NCBI GenBank assembly: GCA_035628135.1
Contig: DASPKM010000005.1
Span: forward strand, 124,001-188,000
Length of the DNA: 64,000 nucleotides
From: DASPKM01 sp035628135
GTDB lineage: Bacteria > Bacteroidota > Bacteroidia > Chitinophagales > Chitinophagaceae
Reading direction: 5' to 3'
Both the position numbers and the translations under genes were made by a program. Shown here one piece after another: positions 33,901 through 42,915 of the stretch. The notes below the pieces were generated by a model. It searched no databases. It saw only the letters and a program-made list of their open reading frames with translations, and was not told the DNA's origin. Positions within the stretch are counted from its first letter, which is position 1. Each line of letters starts with the position of its first letter.

Positions 33901-34076
33901 TTCTAGCCGTATTTTTGCCGAACTTTTGAGTGATATTAGAATAACATATTTCCGGAAAATTGTTGCGGCGACTAACAGTTTGTAATAGGGAGTGCCAAGA
34001 ATTAAGAAAAGAAGTAAAAATCTTGGCTGGTTATAAATGCGGCAAAATTTTATGAATGAGACTTTGTTACATTTTA

Positions 34077-34865
34077 TTAATCTGGATTTTCTAAGCCCAA
34101 CTCCGGTAATTTTTCCCATTCCCAGAAGTCATTCTTTAGTTTATAATCAGGCCTTCCCTTCGGACTACGAATTGTAAACACAGGCCAATACTCCAATTGC
34201 TCGCATGGCATTTCAAAGTCAAGGATCTCATTATAGTTTTCCGTTGTCAAATCATCTGCAATAAAGGCCTTTGACATTTCAACAGGTAGCAAGAGCGGCA
34301 TCCGCCCTTTATTTTCCCCGTCATTATGAATATTACGCATCACCTCGTTTGCATTCCTGGTAATAAGCGTAAATGTCCATCGCTTAGCCAATTCACCGGT
34401 CTCTTTGTCAAGGATCTCTGACACCGAATACAAGCCAGGAATAAACAGCATTTCCTGGCTTTTCAGTCTTATAAAGTACGGCACCTTCTTTTTCCAACCT
34501 TTAATGGCTCTATGTTCATAAAAGCCACTAACCGGTATCAAACACCTTCGGTTACGTATCTTAAACCAATAACTCTTTTCATCGCCAAGTATGCGTTCAC
34601 TTCTCGCATTTAACATCGTTGGCCGCTGCCTTGCAAACTGCTGCAGGTCCTTTACATAAAAGGGTATACAACCCCATTCCATCATCCGCAAATGCGGCAA
34701 GCCATCTTCACGGTTGGTGTATATTATCGGGTGTTCACCGTAAGCATGGCCCATAATATGCACTCCTGCTTCAAAATTGAACTCAATATCACCGTCCCGA
34801 ACAATATTCGGGAAATAGTTATCAATTAATTCCAATGCGGAATAGAATGCTATATCATAGCACAT
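34077..34865 (-). CDS. SOS-response-associated peptidase (SRAP, HMCES/YedK-like)
   Basis: A 262-aa SRAP protein that crosslinks to abasic sites in single-stranded DNA and shields them. The catalytic cysteine is residue 2 (MCYD), which fixes the start. NARSERI, the catalytic glutamate in LIPVSGFYEH and the histidine in NIHNDGENKGRMPLLLP are present. It is the last gene of a four-gene operon with two polymerases, 2 nt after the unknown 165-aa gene. SRAP genes are often SOS controlled; here control would come from the operator upstream of the DnaE gene. Confidence 0.94.
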   Translation of the reverse strand: MCYDIAFYSALELIDNYFPNIVRDGDIEFNFEAGVHIMGHAYGEHPIIYTNREDGLPHLRMMEWGCIPFYVKDLQQFARQRPTMLNARSERILGDEKSYWFKIRNRRCLIPVSGFYEHRAIKGWKKKVPYFIRLKSQEMLFIPGLYSVSEILDKETGELAKRWTFTLITRNANEVMRNIHNDGENKGRMPLLLPVEMSKAFIADDLTTENYNEILDFEMPCEQLEYWPVFTIRSPKGRPDYKLKNDFWEWEKLPELGLENPD

Positions 34866-34867
34866 AA

Positions 34868-35365
34868 TCAGAGCTTTTCAATGTCTTCAAATGGTATCCT
34901 GTATTCTTCGTCTCCAAAGCTCAATTTAAGAAAAAGGTTGCCAAATTCTTCGCAAATGCCCACCTTAATGGGTTCGCCGCCAGGTTCTGGCTGCCACTGA
35001 GGGAACTGCCATCTCAGATACTTCCTTATTTTCCCCTCATACAGTGTAGGCGGTTTCCAATCGGAGCCAATTTTTCCTGCATAGAACACTTTAAACCCAA
35101 ACGGCTGACTGGCCGCCACGTTCAATTTAGCCAGGTGTTCTGATTGTTCGATGTCATATAGGAAAGCATTGGCATCACCTTTCAATAAGCTGATATGTTC
35201 CTCGGCAAGCTGCTTTTCGTCAGGCTTATAGCCGCGCAGTAAAAATGCAGCCCGTAAACGTGCTTCCTTTCCACGTGGGTAGGTTTGCCGGACAAAATAC
35301 CGTTTGCCGGCCTTTATTCTCTCCCGTAATAATTCATGTGTCAGTAATGGGAAAGGATTATACAT
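34868..35365 (-). CDS. Unknown protein of the mutagenesis operon, 165 aa
   Basis: I recognise no named family. The protein is soluble and basic in its N-terminal third (MYNPFPLLTHELLRERIKAGKRYFVRQTYPRGKEARLRA), with a C-terminal part rich in aromatic residues (KYLRWQFPQWQPEPG). It has no catalytic motif that I can read. It overlaps the Y-family polymerase gene by 8 nt and is followed 2 nt later by SRAP, so it is certainly part of the operon and is a candidate accessory factor. Confidence 0.75.
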   Translation of the reverse strand: MYNPFPLLTHELLRERIKAGKRYFVRQTYPRGKEARLRAAFLLRGYKPDEKQLAEEHISLLKGDANAFLYDIEQSEHLAKLNVAASQPFGFKVFYAGKIGSDWKPPTLYEGKIRKYLRWQFPQWQPEPGGEPIKVGICEEFGNLFLKLSFGDEEYRIPFEDIEKL

Positions 35366-36521
35366 CGTTATTGGTATGTTTAAGTCCTACTGCGCGCATG
35401 AGTAATTGTTCGCCAAACCGCTTTTTTATACTGTCAATGGATTGGTACAGGCTGATTTTTTCGTGCGTGTCCTGGTATAGGTCTATCTGATAAGTACCCG
35501 GTATCAGGTCGCTCAGCCTGATGCCTACTAACCGTATCAACAGCCTGCGGTTATATAGTTTGTTAAATAGCTCCCGGGTTATGCGTAAGATAGCTTCATC
35601 CATATTCGTGTACTGAACCGCCCTTTGCTTACTTTCTGTGTCAAAGTTTGAGTATTTGATCTTAACACCTATACAGCCTGCCAACTTGTTTTGCTCCCGC
35701 AAATGAAATGCAACAGCTTCCGTCATTCTCGCCAATGCACTATATAAAAAACTAATATCGGTCGTATCGTTTTCGAAGGTCCTTTCCGTTGATATTGATT
35801 TTTGTTCATGATAGGGGATTACCGGGGTGTCGTCTATACCGTTTGCCCGCCTCGATAGCTCGATTCCATTCTTGCCCAGCAAAGCCTGCAGCATTTCAAC
35901 GGGAATTTCCGCGAGGAACCGCACCGTTTCCACTCCGCGCCGCACCAGAAGCATAGCTGTTTCTTTGCCGATACCAGGTATCTTGGCAACACTTAAGGGG
36001 GCCAGGAAATTTTTTTCCTGGCCAAACGGTATCGCCAGTTGCCCATTCGGTTTTGCTTCATTGGTTGCCACCTTGCTCACCAGTTTGTTACTTGCCAGGC
36101 CGTAAGAAACCGGCAATCCGGTTTCTTTAAGCACTTTCTTTTTCACTTCACTAATAAATGTACACGCTCCAAAGTACCGCTCCATTCCTGTAAGGTCAAT
36201 GTAGAATTCGTCTATGGATGCCTTTTCGAATACAGGCACCGTGTCACTTATTACATCGGTTATGAGTTTCGAATATTTAATATAGTCCTCAAAGTCACCT
36301 TTGATAATAATCGCTTCCGGGCAAAGGCGTCTTGCCATTTTCATAGACATACCGCTACGCACCTGGAACTTGCGTGTTTCATAGCTGCAGGATGTAACTA
36401 CTCCACGGTCCCCGCCGCCCACGATCAACGGCTTGCCTTTAAGGCGGGAATTCTTCAAACACTCCACTGATACATAGAACGTATCCATATCCAAATGCGC
36501 AATATTTCGATGAACGATCAT
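35358..36521 (-). CDS. dinB: Y-family translesion DNA polymerase (DinB/Pol IV-like)
   Basis: Error-prone polymerase of 387 aa. Catalytic acidic residues are D11 and D13 (AHLDMDTFYVSVE) and the SIDE motif D104/E105 (ASIDEFYID). A helix-hairpin-helix (KIPGIGKETAMLL) and the little-finger domain follow. All metal ligands are present, so it should be active, unlike ImuB proteins that have lost them. I start at the ATG at 36521, which overlaps the TGA of the DnaE gene by 4 nt; the frame is open 6 codons further upstream. Confidence 0.92.
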   Translation of the reverse strand: MIVHRNIAHLDMDTFYVSVECLKNSRLKGKPLIVGGGDRGVVTSCSYETRKFQVRSGMSMKMARRLCPEAIIIKGDFEDYIKYSKLITDVISDTVPVFEKASIDEFYIDLTGMERYFGACTFISEVKKKVLKETGLPVSYGLASNKLVSKVATNEAKPNGQLAIPFGQEKNFLAPLSVAKIPGIGKETAMLLVRRGVETVRFLAEIPVEMLQALLGKNGIELSRRANGIDDTPVIPYHEQKSISTERTFENDTTDISFLYSALARMTEAVAFHLREQNKLAGCIGVKIKYSNFDTESKQRAVQYTNMDEAILRITRELFNKLYNRRLLIRLVGIRLSDLIPGTYQIDLYQDTHEKISLYQSIDSIKKRFGEQLLMRAVGLKHTNNDV

Positions 36522-39500
36522 GCAACCGCCTCCTTCCACCTGCTTTTAAATCCTGCTTGCTCAACATGGGTTACTTCAATGCTATACACTCCAAACTCTT
36601 CGGTTACCTTGCCCGTCACTTTATAAAACCCTGCATGCAAAGCCACTTGCCGGTGTATCTGTGGAAAATGCACGCTGTCAATCCAGTTTCTTTCAGCATC
36701 AATGAAAGTGCCGAAGCTCATGGTCTCGCCCTTTATTGTTCTTATGGGTTTATGCGTAATATGATAGCCTAATATGGTCACATCTTTGCCAACGTGATTT
36801 TTTAATTCGGCAGCTGATACGTACTGCCGGGGATCTTCATCTACCAGATCAAATACATTTGATACGGGAAAGCCTAACAGCTCCACTTCATCCCATGCAT
36901 CGTCTAAAGCATGCAAGGGCAAGTCGGGCAGTGTAAAATTTATTGTTGGTTCCTCGAATATGGTAACATGTGCAGCTTGATGGGACCTGCCCTTTTTAAG
37001 CAAAACATCCGCTTGCCATAGCAACTGCTTTTTATTTATGCCTGTAAACCGCAAAGCGCCTACACGTATCAATATGTCTAATTGGTCTTTTGTGGCCCCG
37101 GTGCGGTCAATAAAGTTTTCAAGGCTATTGTAGTTTCCGTGCCGGTACCTTTCTTCTACAATTCGTTCTGCCAGCTTTTGCTCCAGTTCTTTTATATGAA
37201 CAAACCCCACATATACGTCGGCTCCTTGTATATCCGTCAGGTATTCACTATTGTTCACACAAGGAGGATGGACCTTTGCACCTGTTTTCATAAGTTCATA
37301 GAAGTATAATTCACGGTTGCCATGACTATAGAAGCCGCCGAAATTGTTTATCACGGCTACCATGAATTCCATAGGATAGTAGGTCTTTAAATACAAGCTT
37401 TGATAGCTTTCCACGGCAAATGATGCAGAATGGGCCTTGCAAAAGCTAAATGAACCGAAGCTTTCAATTTGTCTCCATACCTCATTGGTAACCTCCGGTG
37501 CATAACCAAACTGTTTACAGTTCTCAAAAAACTTTGTCTCGAGGACGTGTATTCTTTCTCTTGCCCTATTCTTAAAACTTGTAGCCCTTCGTAACAGGTC
37601 AGCCTCTGCCATATCCAGGCCGGCCCAATAATGAGCAACCTTTATTACATCTTCCTGGTACACCATCACCCCATACGTTTCATGAAGGATTTCTTCCAGC
37701 TTCGGATGCAGGTATTTGAATTTGCCGGGATTGTTATGCCGCCAGATATATTCGCGCATCATGCCGCTTCTTCCAACGCCCGGACGAATAATCGAGCTCG
37801 CCGCCACCAAGGTCTCGTATGTCTCGCATTGAAGTTTTTTCAACACATGGCGCATGGTAGGAGATTCAATGTAAAAGCAACCAATGGTATTGCCATCTCT
37901 TATGTGATCACGTATTTTAGGGTCTTTTTTAAACTTCTCTACCTCATGTATATTTATATCAATTCTCTTGTTTTGCTTTATCAACTTCAGGCAATCTTTT
38001 ATGTGCCCTAATCCGCGTTGGCTAAGGATATCGAGTTTATACAACCCTATGTCCTCAGCTACATACATGTCTATTTGTGTAGTGGTAAACCCCTTTGGAG
38101 GCATAAAAACCGGCGTATAGGTATATATAGGCGCTTCGCTGATAAGGATGCCTCCGGCATGAATGCTGTGATTACTTGGGAAGCCTTCCAACAGTCTTCC
38201 GTATTGAAGTATCAGCCGTTTTATCTTGTCGTCCTTATCCTTGTTAAAATTCTCGCCGCGGCTGTCGCCGTTATAATAGTCTCTTTCCGCTAATTCATCT
38301 ATTTCAGATTTTGGAAGCCCGAATACCTTGCCTAATTCGCGGATGATAGCATTGTACTGAAAGGTTGGGTGCATTCCTAATAATGCAACATGCTCTTTAC
38401 CGTAACGCTTAAATACATAATCGATCACATCGTCCCTATCTGCCCATGAAAAGTCTATGTCAAAATCCGGCGGCACGGCCCGATGTGGATTCAGGAAGCG
38501 TTCAAAATATAGGTCCAATCCTATCGGGTCAACGTCTGTTATTTGCAGGCAATATGCTACGATGGAGTTTGCACCACTGCCCCTGCCTACATGAAAGAAT
38601 CCACGGCTTTGGCCATAACGAATAATATCCCAGGTAATTAAAAAGTATGCGTTAAATCCCAGGTTGTTAATGATCTCGAGTTCTTTCTTAACTCGTTCAC
38701 TGGCTTCTTTATTGGCCTTACCGTACCGGGACTTTAGCCCATCATGCGCTAGCTTTGAAAGGAGTACGCGATCATCCGCCGGGGACGCACTAAACACTTT
38801 CTTATTTTTATCACTGTTAAAATCTACTTCAATGTGGCAATCATCCACCAGTTTATAGGTATTGGTAACAATTCCGGGATAACCTCTGAATGCTTCCAGG
38901 ATTTGCGAAAGCGAATGAAAACGTTCGGTAGGGTGGCAGACAGTATCAGGAGAAAGCTTTGAGCCCAGCACATTATTGTCAATTGCCCTCAATAACCGGT
39001 GGACACTGTAGTAAATATCATTTTTGAATGTAACGGGTTGCCGGACGACATATTTATTATTCAATATGCGGGCATCGATGCCAAGTAATTTATTCACTTC
39101 GTAAGGCGTAACCCCAATCCGCTCATTTTGAAAAAACGATCGAACGGATTTCACAGTGCCGAATGGGTAAATGACAAATCCATCCCATGTGTCATCGAAA
39201 AACGGATTTTCTTCCGCATATTCGGGAAAGGGCTTTCCAGCCAGCAGGTGGTCTGAAATAAACTTGTTGATCCAGGTGAACCCCTTATTATTAGCTGCTA
39301 ATAATATATAGAGGAACGTGTTGCCGTTCCGGATCTCTGCGCCTACTACTGGTTTAAGGCCATCCGTTTGGCAAAATCGTATAAAATCCCACGCGTCACA
39401 GGTAGAATTAATATTAGTTAACGCAATGGCTGTGGCTCCTATCAAAGCAGCTTCCTTAACCAACTCTTCAGTGCCAAACGTGCCGTAGCGTAAACTGTAA

Positions 39501-39523
39501 TATGATTTGCAGTTTAGGTACAT
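36518..39523 (-). CDS. dnaE: DNA polymerase III alpha-type subunit, PHP-degenerate (DnaE2-like)
   Basis: A 1001-aa C-family polymerase. The catalytic motif PDFDIDFSW (D353, D355, D357) and the nucleotide-binding GRGSGANSIVAYCL are present; an OB-fold region lies at the C-terminus (about 890-975). The N-terminal PHP domain has lost its metal ligands: NCKSYYSL replaces the usual HxH start and LTNINS replaces LTDH. It therefore has no PHP-exonuclease activity and fits an error-prone accessory polymerase rather than the replicative one. I chose the ATG at 39523 as the conserved part begins there. It leads the operon with dinB, an unknown gene and SRAP. Confidence 0.9.
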   Translation of the reverse strand: MYLNCKSYYSLRYGTFGTEELVKEAALIGATAIALTNINSTCDAWDFIRFCQTDGLKPVVGAEIRNGNTFLYILLAANNKGFTWINKFISDHLLAGKPFPEYAEENPFFDDTWDGFVIYPFGTVKSVRSFFQNERIGVTPYEVNKLLGIDARILNNKYVVRQPVTFKNDIYYSVHRLLRAIDNNVLGSKLSPDTVCHPTERFHSLSQILEAFRGYPGIVTNTYKLVDDCHIEVDFNSDKNKKVFSASPADDRVLLSKLAHDGLKSRYGKANKEASERVKKELEIINNLGFNAYFLITWDIIRYGQSRGFFHVGRGSGANSIVAYCLQITDVDPIGLDLYFERFLNPHRAVPPDFDIDFSWADRDDVIDYVFKRYGKEHVALLGMHPTFQYNAIIRELGKVFGLPKSEIDELAERDYYNGDSRGENFNKDKDDKIKRLILQYGRLLEGFPSNHSIHAGGILISEAPIYTYTPVFMPPKGFTTTQIDMYVAEDIGLYKLDILSQRGLGHIKDCLKLIKQNKRIDINIHEVEKFKKDPKIRDHIRDGNTIGCFYIESPTMRHVLKKLQCETYETLVAASSIIRPGVGRSGMMREYIWRHNNPGKFKYLHPKLEEILHETYGVMVYQEDVIKVAHYWAGLDMAEADLLRRATSFKNRARERIHVLETKFFENCKQFGYAPEVTNEVWRQIESFGSFSFCKAHSASFAVESYQSLYLKTYYPMEFMVAVINNFGGFYSHGNRELYFYELMKTGAKVHPPCVNNSEYLTDIQGADVYVGFVHIKELEQKLAERIVEERYRHGNYNSLENFIDRTGATKDQLDILIRVGALRFTGINKKQLLWQADVLLKKGRSHQAAHVTIFEEPTINFTLPDLPLHALDDAWDEVELLGFPVSNVFDLVDEDPRQYVSAAELKNHVGKDVTILGYHITHKPIRTIKGETMSFGTFIDAERNWIDSVHFPQIHRQVALHAGFYKVTGKVTEEFGVYSIEVTHVEQAGFKSRWKEAVA

Positions 39524-39555
39524 AGCCGCCCATCCGAGGAACATGCAAACTAATA

Positions 39556-39580
39556 ATTTTACTAAAAGAATTAGTAAAAT
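39556..39580. promoter_or_regulatory. Candidate damage-regulon operator upstream of dnaE
   Basis: A perfect 10-bp inverted repeat, ATTTTACTAA-N5-TTAGTAAAAT, lies 33 nt upstream of the dnaE start, with another half-site-like TTAGTAAG at 39594-39601 and ACTAAT at 39549-39554. The position suits a LexA- or S24-type repressor. No repressor gene is visible here. Confidence 0.5.
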
Positions 39581-39749
39581 ATGTGTAATTATTTAGTAAG
39601 TGGCTTTATTTGGGGCATAACTGGTAATTCTATAAAGCCAGCCCACTGTCCGCAATCTGGCCCAGCGATTGCATTGGTACAATTCCCGCCTTATCCTTCA
39701 CTTAGCCATTCTCCTTATCCCCAATTTTCAACTTTACAAGCTTAAGACT

Positions 39750-40019
39750 ATGATTCCCTATCGAAGTGAAGGCGTACAAATTGTTATTACATTTCAACGA
39801 ACGGAAATTCCAGCTTCCGTGCTTGACGCCACTCCTGAAATTTTTACAGATGCGCCCGACTCATATTGTTGTACTGCCGGTGGGTTTATTGAGGGAATAA
39901 CGGGCTGTGGTAAAACCCCATTAATTGCAATGAAGGCATTTGACACGGAGTACCAGAAAAGAAAAAATGCCGGAACACTACCTAATTTTAATGGCAACAA
40001 GCACACCTCCAATCATTGA
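39750..40019 (+). CDS. Small hypothetical protein, 89 aa
   Basis: From the ATG at 39750 the frame encodes a soluble protein beginning MIPYRSEGVQIVITFQRTEI, with a central CCTAGGFIEGITGCGKTP segment. The glycine-rich GITGCGKTP resembles, but does not equal, a P-loop. I cannot assign a family. Its 3' end overlaps the start of the second ligD by 28 to 52 nt depending on the ligD start. The coding appearance is moderate. Confidence 0.42.
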   Translation: MIPYRSEGVQIVITFQRTEIPASVLDATPEIFTDAPDSYCCTAGGFIEGITGCGKTPLIAMKAFDTEYQKRKNAGTLPNFNGNKHTSNH

Positions 40020-41952
40020 ACCAATGTTAGCAACGCTGGTTCGGGATCCGTTCACGGATCCGGCCTGGCTGTATGAAATCAAATGGGATGGTTATAGAAT
40101 TATAGCAAATGTTCGCGGCAAAACCGTTAAGCTTTACTCCCGCGGTTTACAGGATTACACCGGTCGGTATAAAGTTGTGGCCGATGAGCTTGGACAAATG
40201 GGTTTAAATGCGGTAGTCGACGGTGAAATGGTTGTTTTTGACGAGAATGGCCGCCCATCGTTTGACCTCATCCAAAACTACCGGCCAGGGCAGGACATAG
40301 CGTATATGGTATTTGACCTGCTCTGGCTTAACGGAAAGAGCCTTATGGAACTGCCGCTGGAAGAACGGAAAGAAAAGCTTGCTGCTATACTGCCAAAGTC
40401 AGAAATCATTCGGTTCTCCGAATCATACGACGACGGGCTTGTGCTATTCGAAAAAATGAAGGAGTTCGATTTCGAAGGAATATTAGCGAAAAAGCGGGAT
40501 AGCATTTACCGACCTGGGCGACGGTCGGATGATTGGCGCAAAATACAAACCGTCAAACAGCAAGAGTATGTTGTCGGTGGTTGGGCTGAATCGACGAGCG
40601 GCCGTCCGTTCAGAACACTCATATTTGGTTATTACCAGGATGGCAAGCTTATGTATCAAGGGCACGCGGGGGGCGGATTTAAAGAAAAAGAAATGCCGGG
40701 CATATATAAGCGACTGAAAAAGTTAGAAGTGAAGAAAAGTCCATTTGCTAATACGCAAACAGTTTTAGATTATACAGAAACACCGGTGCATTGGGTAAAA
40801 CCTGAGCTCGTTATCCAGGTAAAGTTCGCCACAATGACAAAGAGTGGTATGATCCGGAAACCTGCTACTTTTCTGGGGTTCCGAGAAGACAAAAAAGCGA
40901 AGGACGTCATTCTTGAGACGGCAGCGGTGCCACCGCCTGGAAAGCCAAGAACAAAACAGGCACCAGTAGCGAAAAAAGCCAAGTCAACTACTTCACCGAA
41001 TAGCAACTGGCCCGAAATAGAAAGGCAGGAAATTACCAGTTCGGATATATTCAATATAGACGGACACGACGTTACGATAACCAACGTCGAAAAGGTGCTT
41101 TGGAAGGATGAGGGCATAACAAAAGCCGACCTGATACAGTATTACCACGAGGTGGCGCCGTTTATCTTGCCTCACTTACAACGGCGTCCGTTGTCGCTCC
41201 ATATTAAACACATAGCCCCATCAGCGCCTGGATTGTACATTAAGGACATGGAGGGTCGCCAACCCTCGTGGGCTGAAGTGTTTAGCACAAATCGCAAGCA
41301 TAAGAAAGAGGGTGCACGGGATCAAATTGACTACCTGGTTTGTAATGAAGAATCAACATTATTATGGCTGGTAAACCTTGGATGCATAGATATTAACCCT
41401 TGGACCTCAACAGTAGCCAATCCTGAACATCCTGACTTCATCATTATCGACCTTGACCCATCGGATGAGGATTTTAAAAAAGCGATCATTGCCGCGCAAG
41501 CCGCGCAGGACCTCTTTAAAAGTTATCAACTGAAAGCCTGGCCTAAAACTTCCGGGAAAACTGGTATTCACCTGTATATACCATGTGCTGGATTTACCTT
41601 CATTCAAGCCCGCTCAATTGCAGAACGGATTTGCGCAGCTATTCATAAGTCGGTGCCTAGGGTCACAACTACTGCGGTAAGTATAAATTCACGAGGAAAC
41701 AAGCTGTATTTAGACCCAAACCAAAATGATTATGCCGATACGGTGGCAGCACCGTACAGTATAAGGCCCTATAAGCTTCCAACCGTTTCAACACCGTTAG
41801 AATGGAAGGAAATTAAACCAGGCCTCGATCCGCATGGGTTCACTATGAAGACCATATTTAAAAGGTTGGCAAAAAAAGGCGATTTGTTTTTAGGCACACT
41901 TGACAATGAGATTCGTGTTCTGAATTCGAGAAGATTATTAAAATTACTATAA
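39967..41952 (+). CDS. ligD: DNA ligase D, ligase-polymerase form without phosphoesterase domain
   Basis: A second LigD, 661 aa from the ATG at 39967. It begins directly with the adenylation domain (catalytic K39 in YEIKWDGYR), continues into the OB fold (WVKPELVIQVKF) and ends with the primase-like polymerase domain (IIIDLDPSD metal ligands and PYSIRPYKLPTVSTPLEW). The N-terminal phosphoesterase domain of the first LigD is missing, so 3'-end trimming would have to come from elsewhere. The MATSTPPIIEPML site at 39991 is an alternative start. Visually its codon use is more A/T-rich than ligD at 0.6-3.3 kb, and it sits beside the mutagenesis operon, so transfer is plausible. Confidence 0.9.
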   Translation: MPEHYLILMATSTPPIIEPMLATLVRDPFTDPAWLYEIKWDGYRIIANVRGKTVKLYSRGLQDYTGRYKVVADELGQMGLNAVVDGEMVVFDENGRPSFDLIQNYRPGQDIAYMVFDLLWLNGKSLMELPLEERKEKLAAILPKSEIIRFSESYDDGLVLFEKMKEFDFEGILAKKRDSIYRPGRRSDDWRKIQTVKQQEYVVGGWAESTSGRPFRTLIFGYYQDGKLMYQGHAGGGFKEKEMPGIYKRLKKLEVKKSPFANTQTVLDYTETPVHWVKPELVIQVKFATMTKSGMIRKPATFLGFREDKKAKDVILETAAVPPPGKPRTKQAPVAKKAKSTTSPNSNWPEIERQEITSSDIFNIDGHDVTITNVEKVLWKDEGITKADLIQYYHEVAPFILPHLQRRPLSLHIKHIAPSAPGLYIKDMEGRQPSWAEVFSTNRKHKKEGARDQIDYLVCNEESTLLWLVNLGCIDINPWTSTVANPEHPDFIIIDLDPSDEDFKKAIIAAQAAQDLFKSYQLKAWPKTSGKTGIHLYIPCAGFTFIQARSIAERICAAIHKSVPRVTTTAVSINSRGNKLYLDPNQNDYADTVAAPYSIRPYKLPTVSTPLEWKEIKPGLDPHGFTMKTIFKRLAKKGDLFLGTLDNEIRVLNSRRLLKLL

Positions 41953-42003
41953 TGAAAGAAAAATGCCAGGGCGGGGGCTTTGCCCACCAGGTTGTCGCCT
42001 ATT

Positions 42004-42207
42004 TCATTCTACATATTCCAGTATATCAGCGGGCTGACAATTCAATGCCTTACAAATGGCTTCCAATGTACTAAAGCGAATTGCTTTTGCTTTGCCCGTT
42101 TTCAGAATGGAAAGATTGGATAATGTCAAATTAACTTTTTCGGAAAGTTCATTCAAGGAAATTTTCCGTTTTGCCATCATCACATCCAGGTTTACAATTA
42201 TCGGCAT
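42004..42207 (-). CDS. Xre-family HTH regulator (YozG-like), 67 aa
   Basis: A single helix-turn-helix domain: MAKRKISLNELSEKVNLTLSNLSILKTGKAKAIRFSTLEAICKAL, the pattern of YozG/HTH_26 proteins. It has no other domain. It begins 3 nt after the DUF2975 gene, and such pairs usually regulate themselves. A 10-bp inverted repeat upstream of DUF2975 is a good operator candidate. Confidence 0.9.
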   Translation of the reverse strand: MPIIVNLDVMMAKRKISLNELSEKVNLTLSNLSILKTGKAKAIRFSTLEAICKALNCQPADILEYVE

Positions 42208-42210
42208 CGC

Positions 42211-42747
42211 CTATACTGTTAGATCATTTTCTTTTTGGATTTCCACTCCCTTTGAAAAAATAGTTGCAATAATATATATCACAGCAGCCATCACAATAAA
42301 GGCCTGGCTGTCTGCCCAAAACTGGCTTAATTGGTCAATAGCATAACCATGATGTTGCAAGCTTTTCGCTGATTGCCGCGCGAAGTAACTTAGTAGCCCT
42401 ACCGAGAGCGTGATGTAACTAATTTGCGTAATCTGTTCTGAAACAAAGCTGTTAAATGGTTTTGATAAATCAAATTTGCTTATAAGCCTGATAACTGTAT
42501 AAAACAGGAATGCTTTTAAAAGGGAGATGGACAGGACAAACCCATACATTCCGAAGTAAGCCCATTTATTACGTTCGTACATTTCGCTTAAGTCCAACTT
42601 TTGATATAGGTTCGGGACAAATTCGGGTTTGTACAAGCTGAAAATAAAATTCACTATCAAGCCGCCTGCTTCAACACACAAGCCAACGAAGATGATCCAG
42701 GCAATGATCTTCAAGACTGTAAACACGACATTATTCCCTTTTTTCAT
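42211..42747 (-). CDS. DUF2975 membrane protein
   Basis: A 178-aa protein with four hydrophobic helices (about 10-35, 62-85, 105-125 and 143-165) and the DUF2975 pattern LISKFDLSKPFNSFVSEQI in the loop. The family is almost always paired with a small YozG-like HTH gene, as here (3 nt gap). Function unknown; the partner HTH suggests the pair senses a membrane-related condition. Confidence 0.87.
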   Translation of the reverse strand: MKKGNNVVFTVLKIIAWIIFVGLCVEAGGLIVNFIFSLYKPEFVPNLYQKLDLSEMYERNKWAYFGMYGFVLSISLLKAFLFYTVIRLISKFDLSKPFNSFVSEQITQISYITLSVGLLSYFARQSAKSLQHHGYAIDQLSQFWADSQAFIVMAAVIYIIATIFSKGVEIQKENDLTV

Positions 42748-42784
42748 GATTGGTGAGCGTTAAAGTGAAACGTAAACATAATAA

Positions 42785-42809
42785 ATTTTTATTGATAAGC
42801 AATAAAAAT
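42785..42809. promoter_or_regulatory. Candidate operator of the DUF2975-HTH operon
   Basis: A perfect 10-bp inverted repeat ATTTTTATTG-N5-CAATAAAAAT, 38 nt upstream of the DUF2975 start. The inner TATTG-ATAAG-CAATA core is of the size a YozG-type dimer would bind. Confidence 0.5.
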
Positions 42810-42915
42810 ATTTGTTTATTCAAAAAATATAGGATTTTTGATGAGTTGCGATCCTTGATTGTTGCGGCCTTTTGAGAAACTAGTGTTTTACCTCTAATAG
42901 ATGCTTATAGATTCA

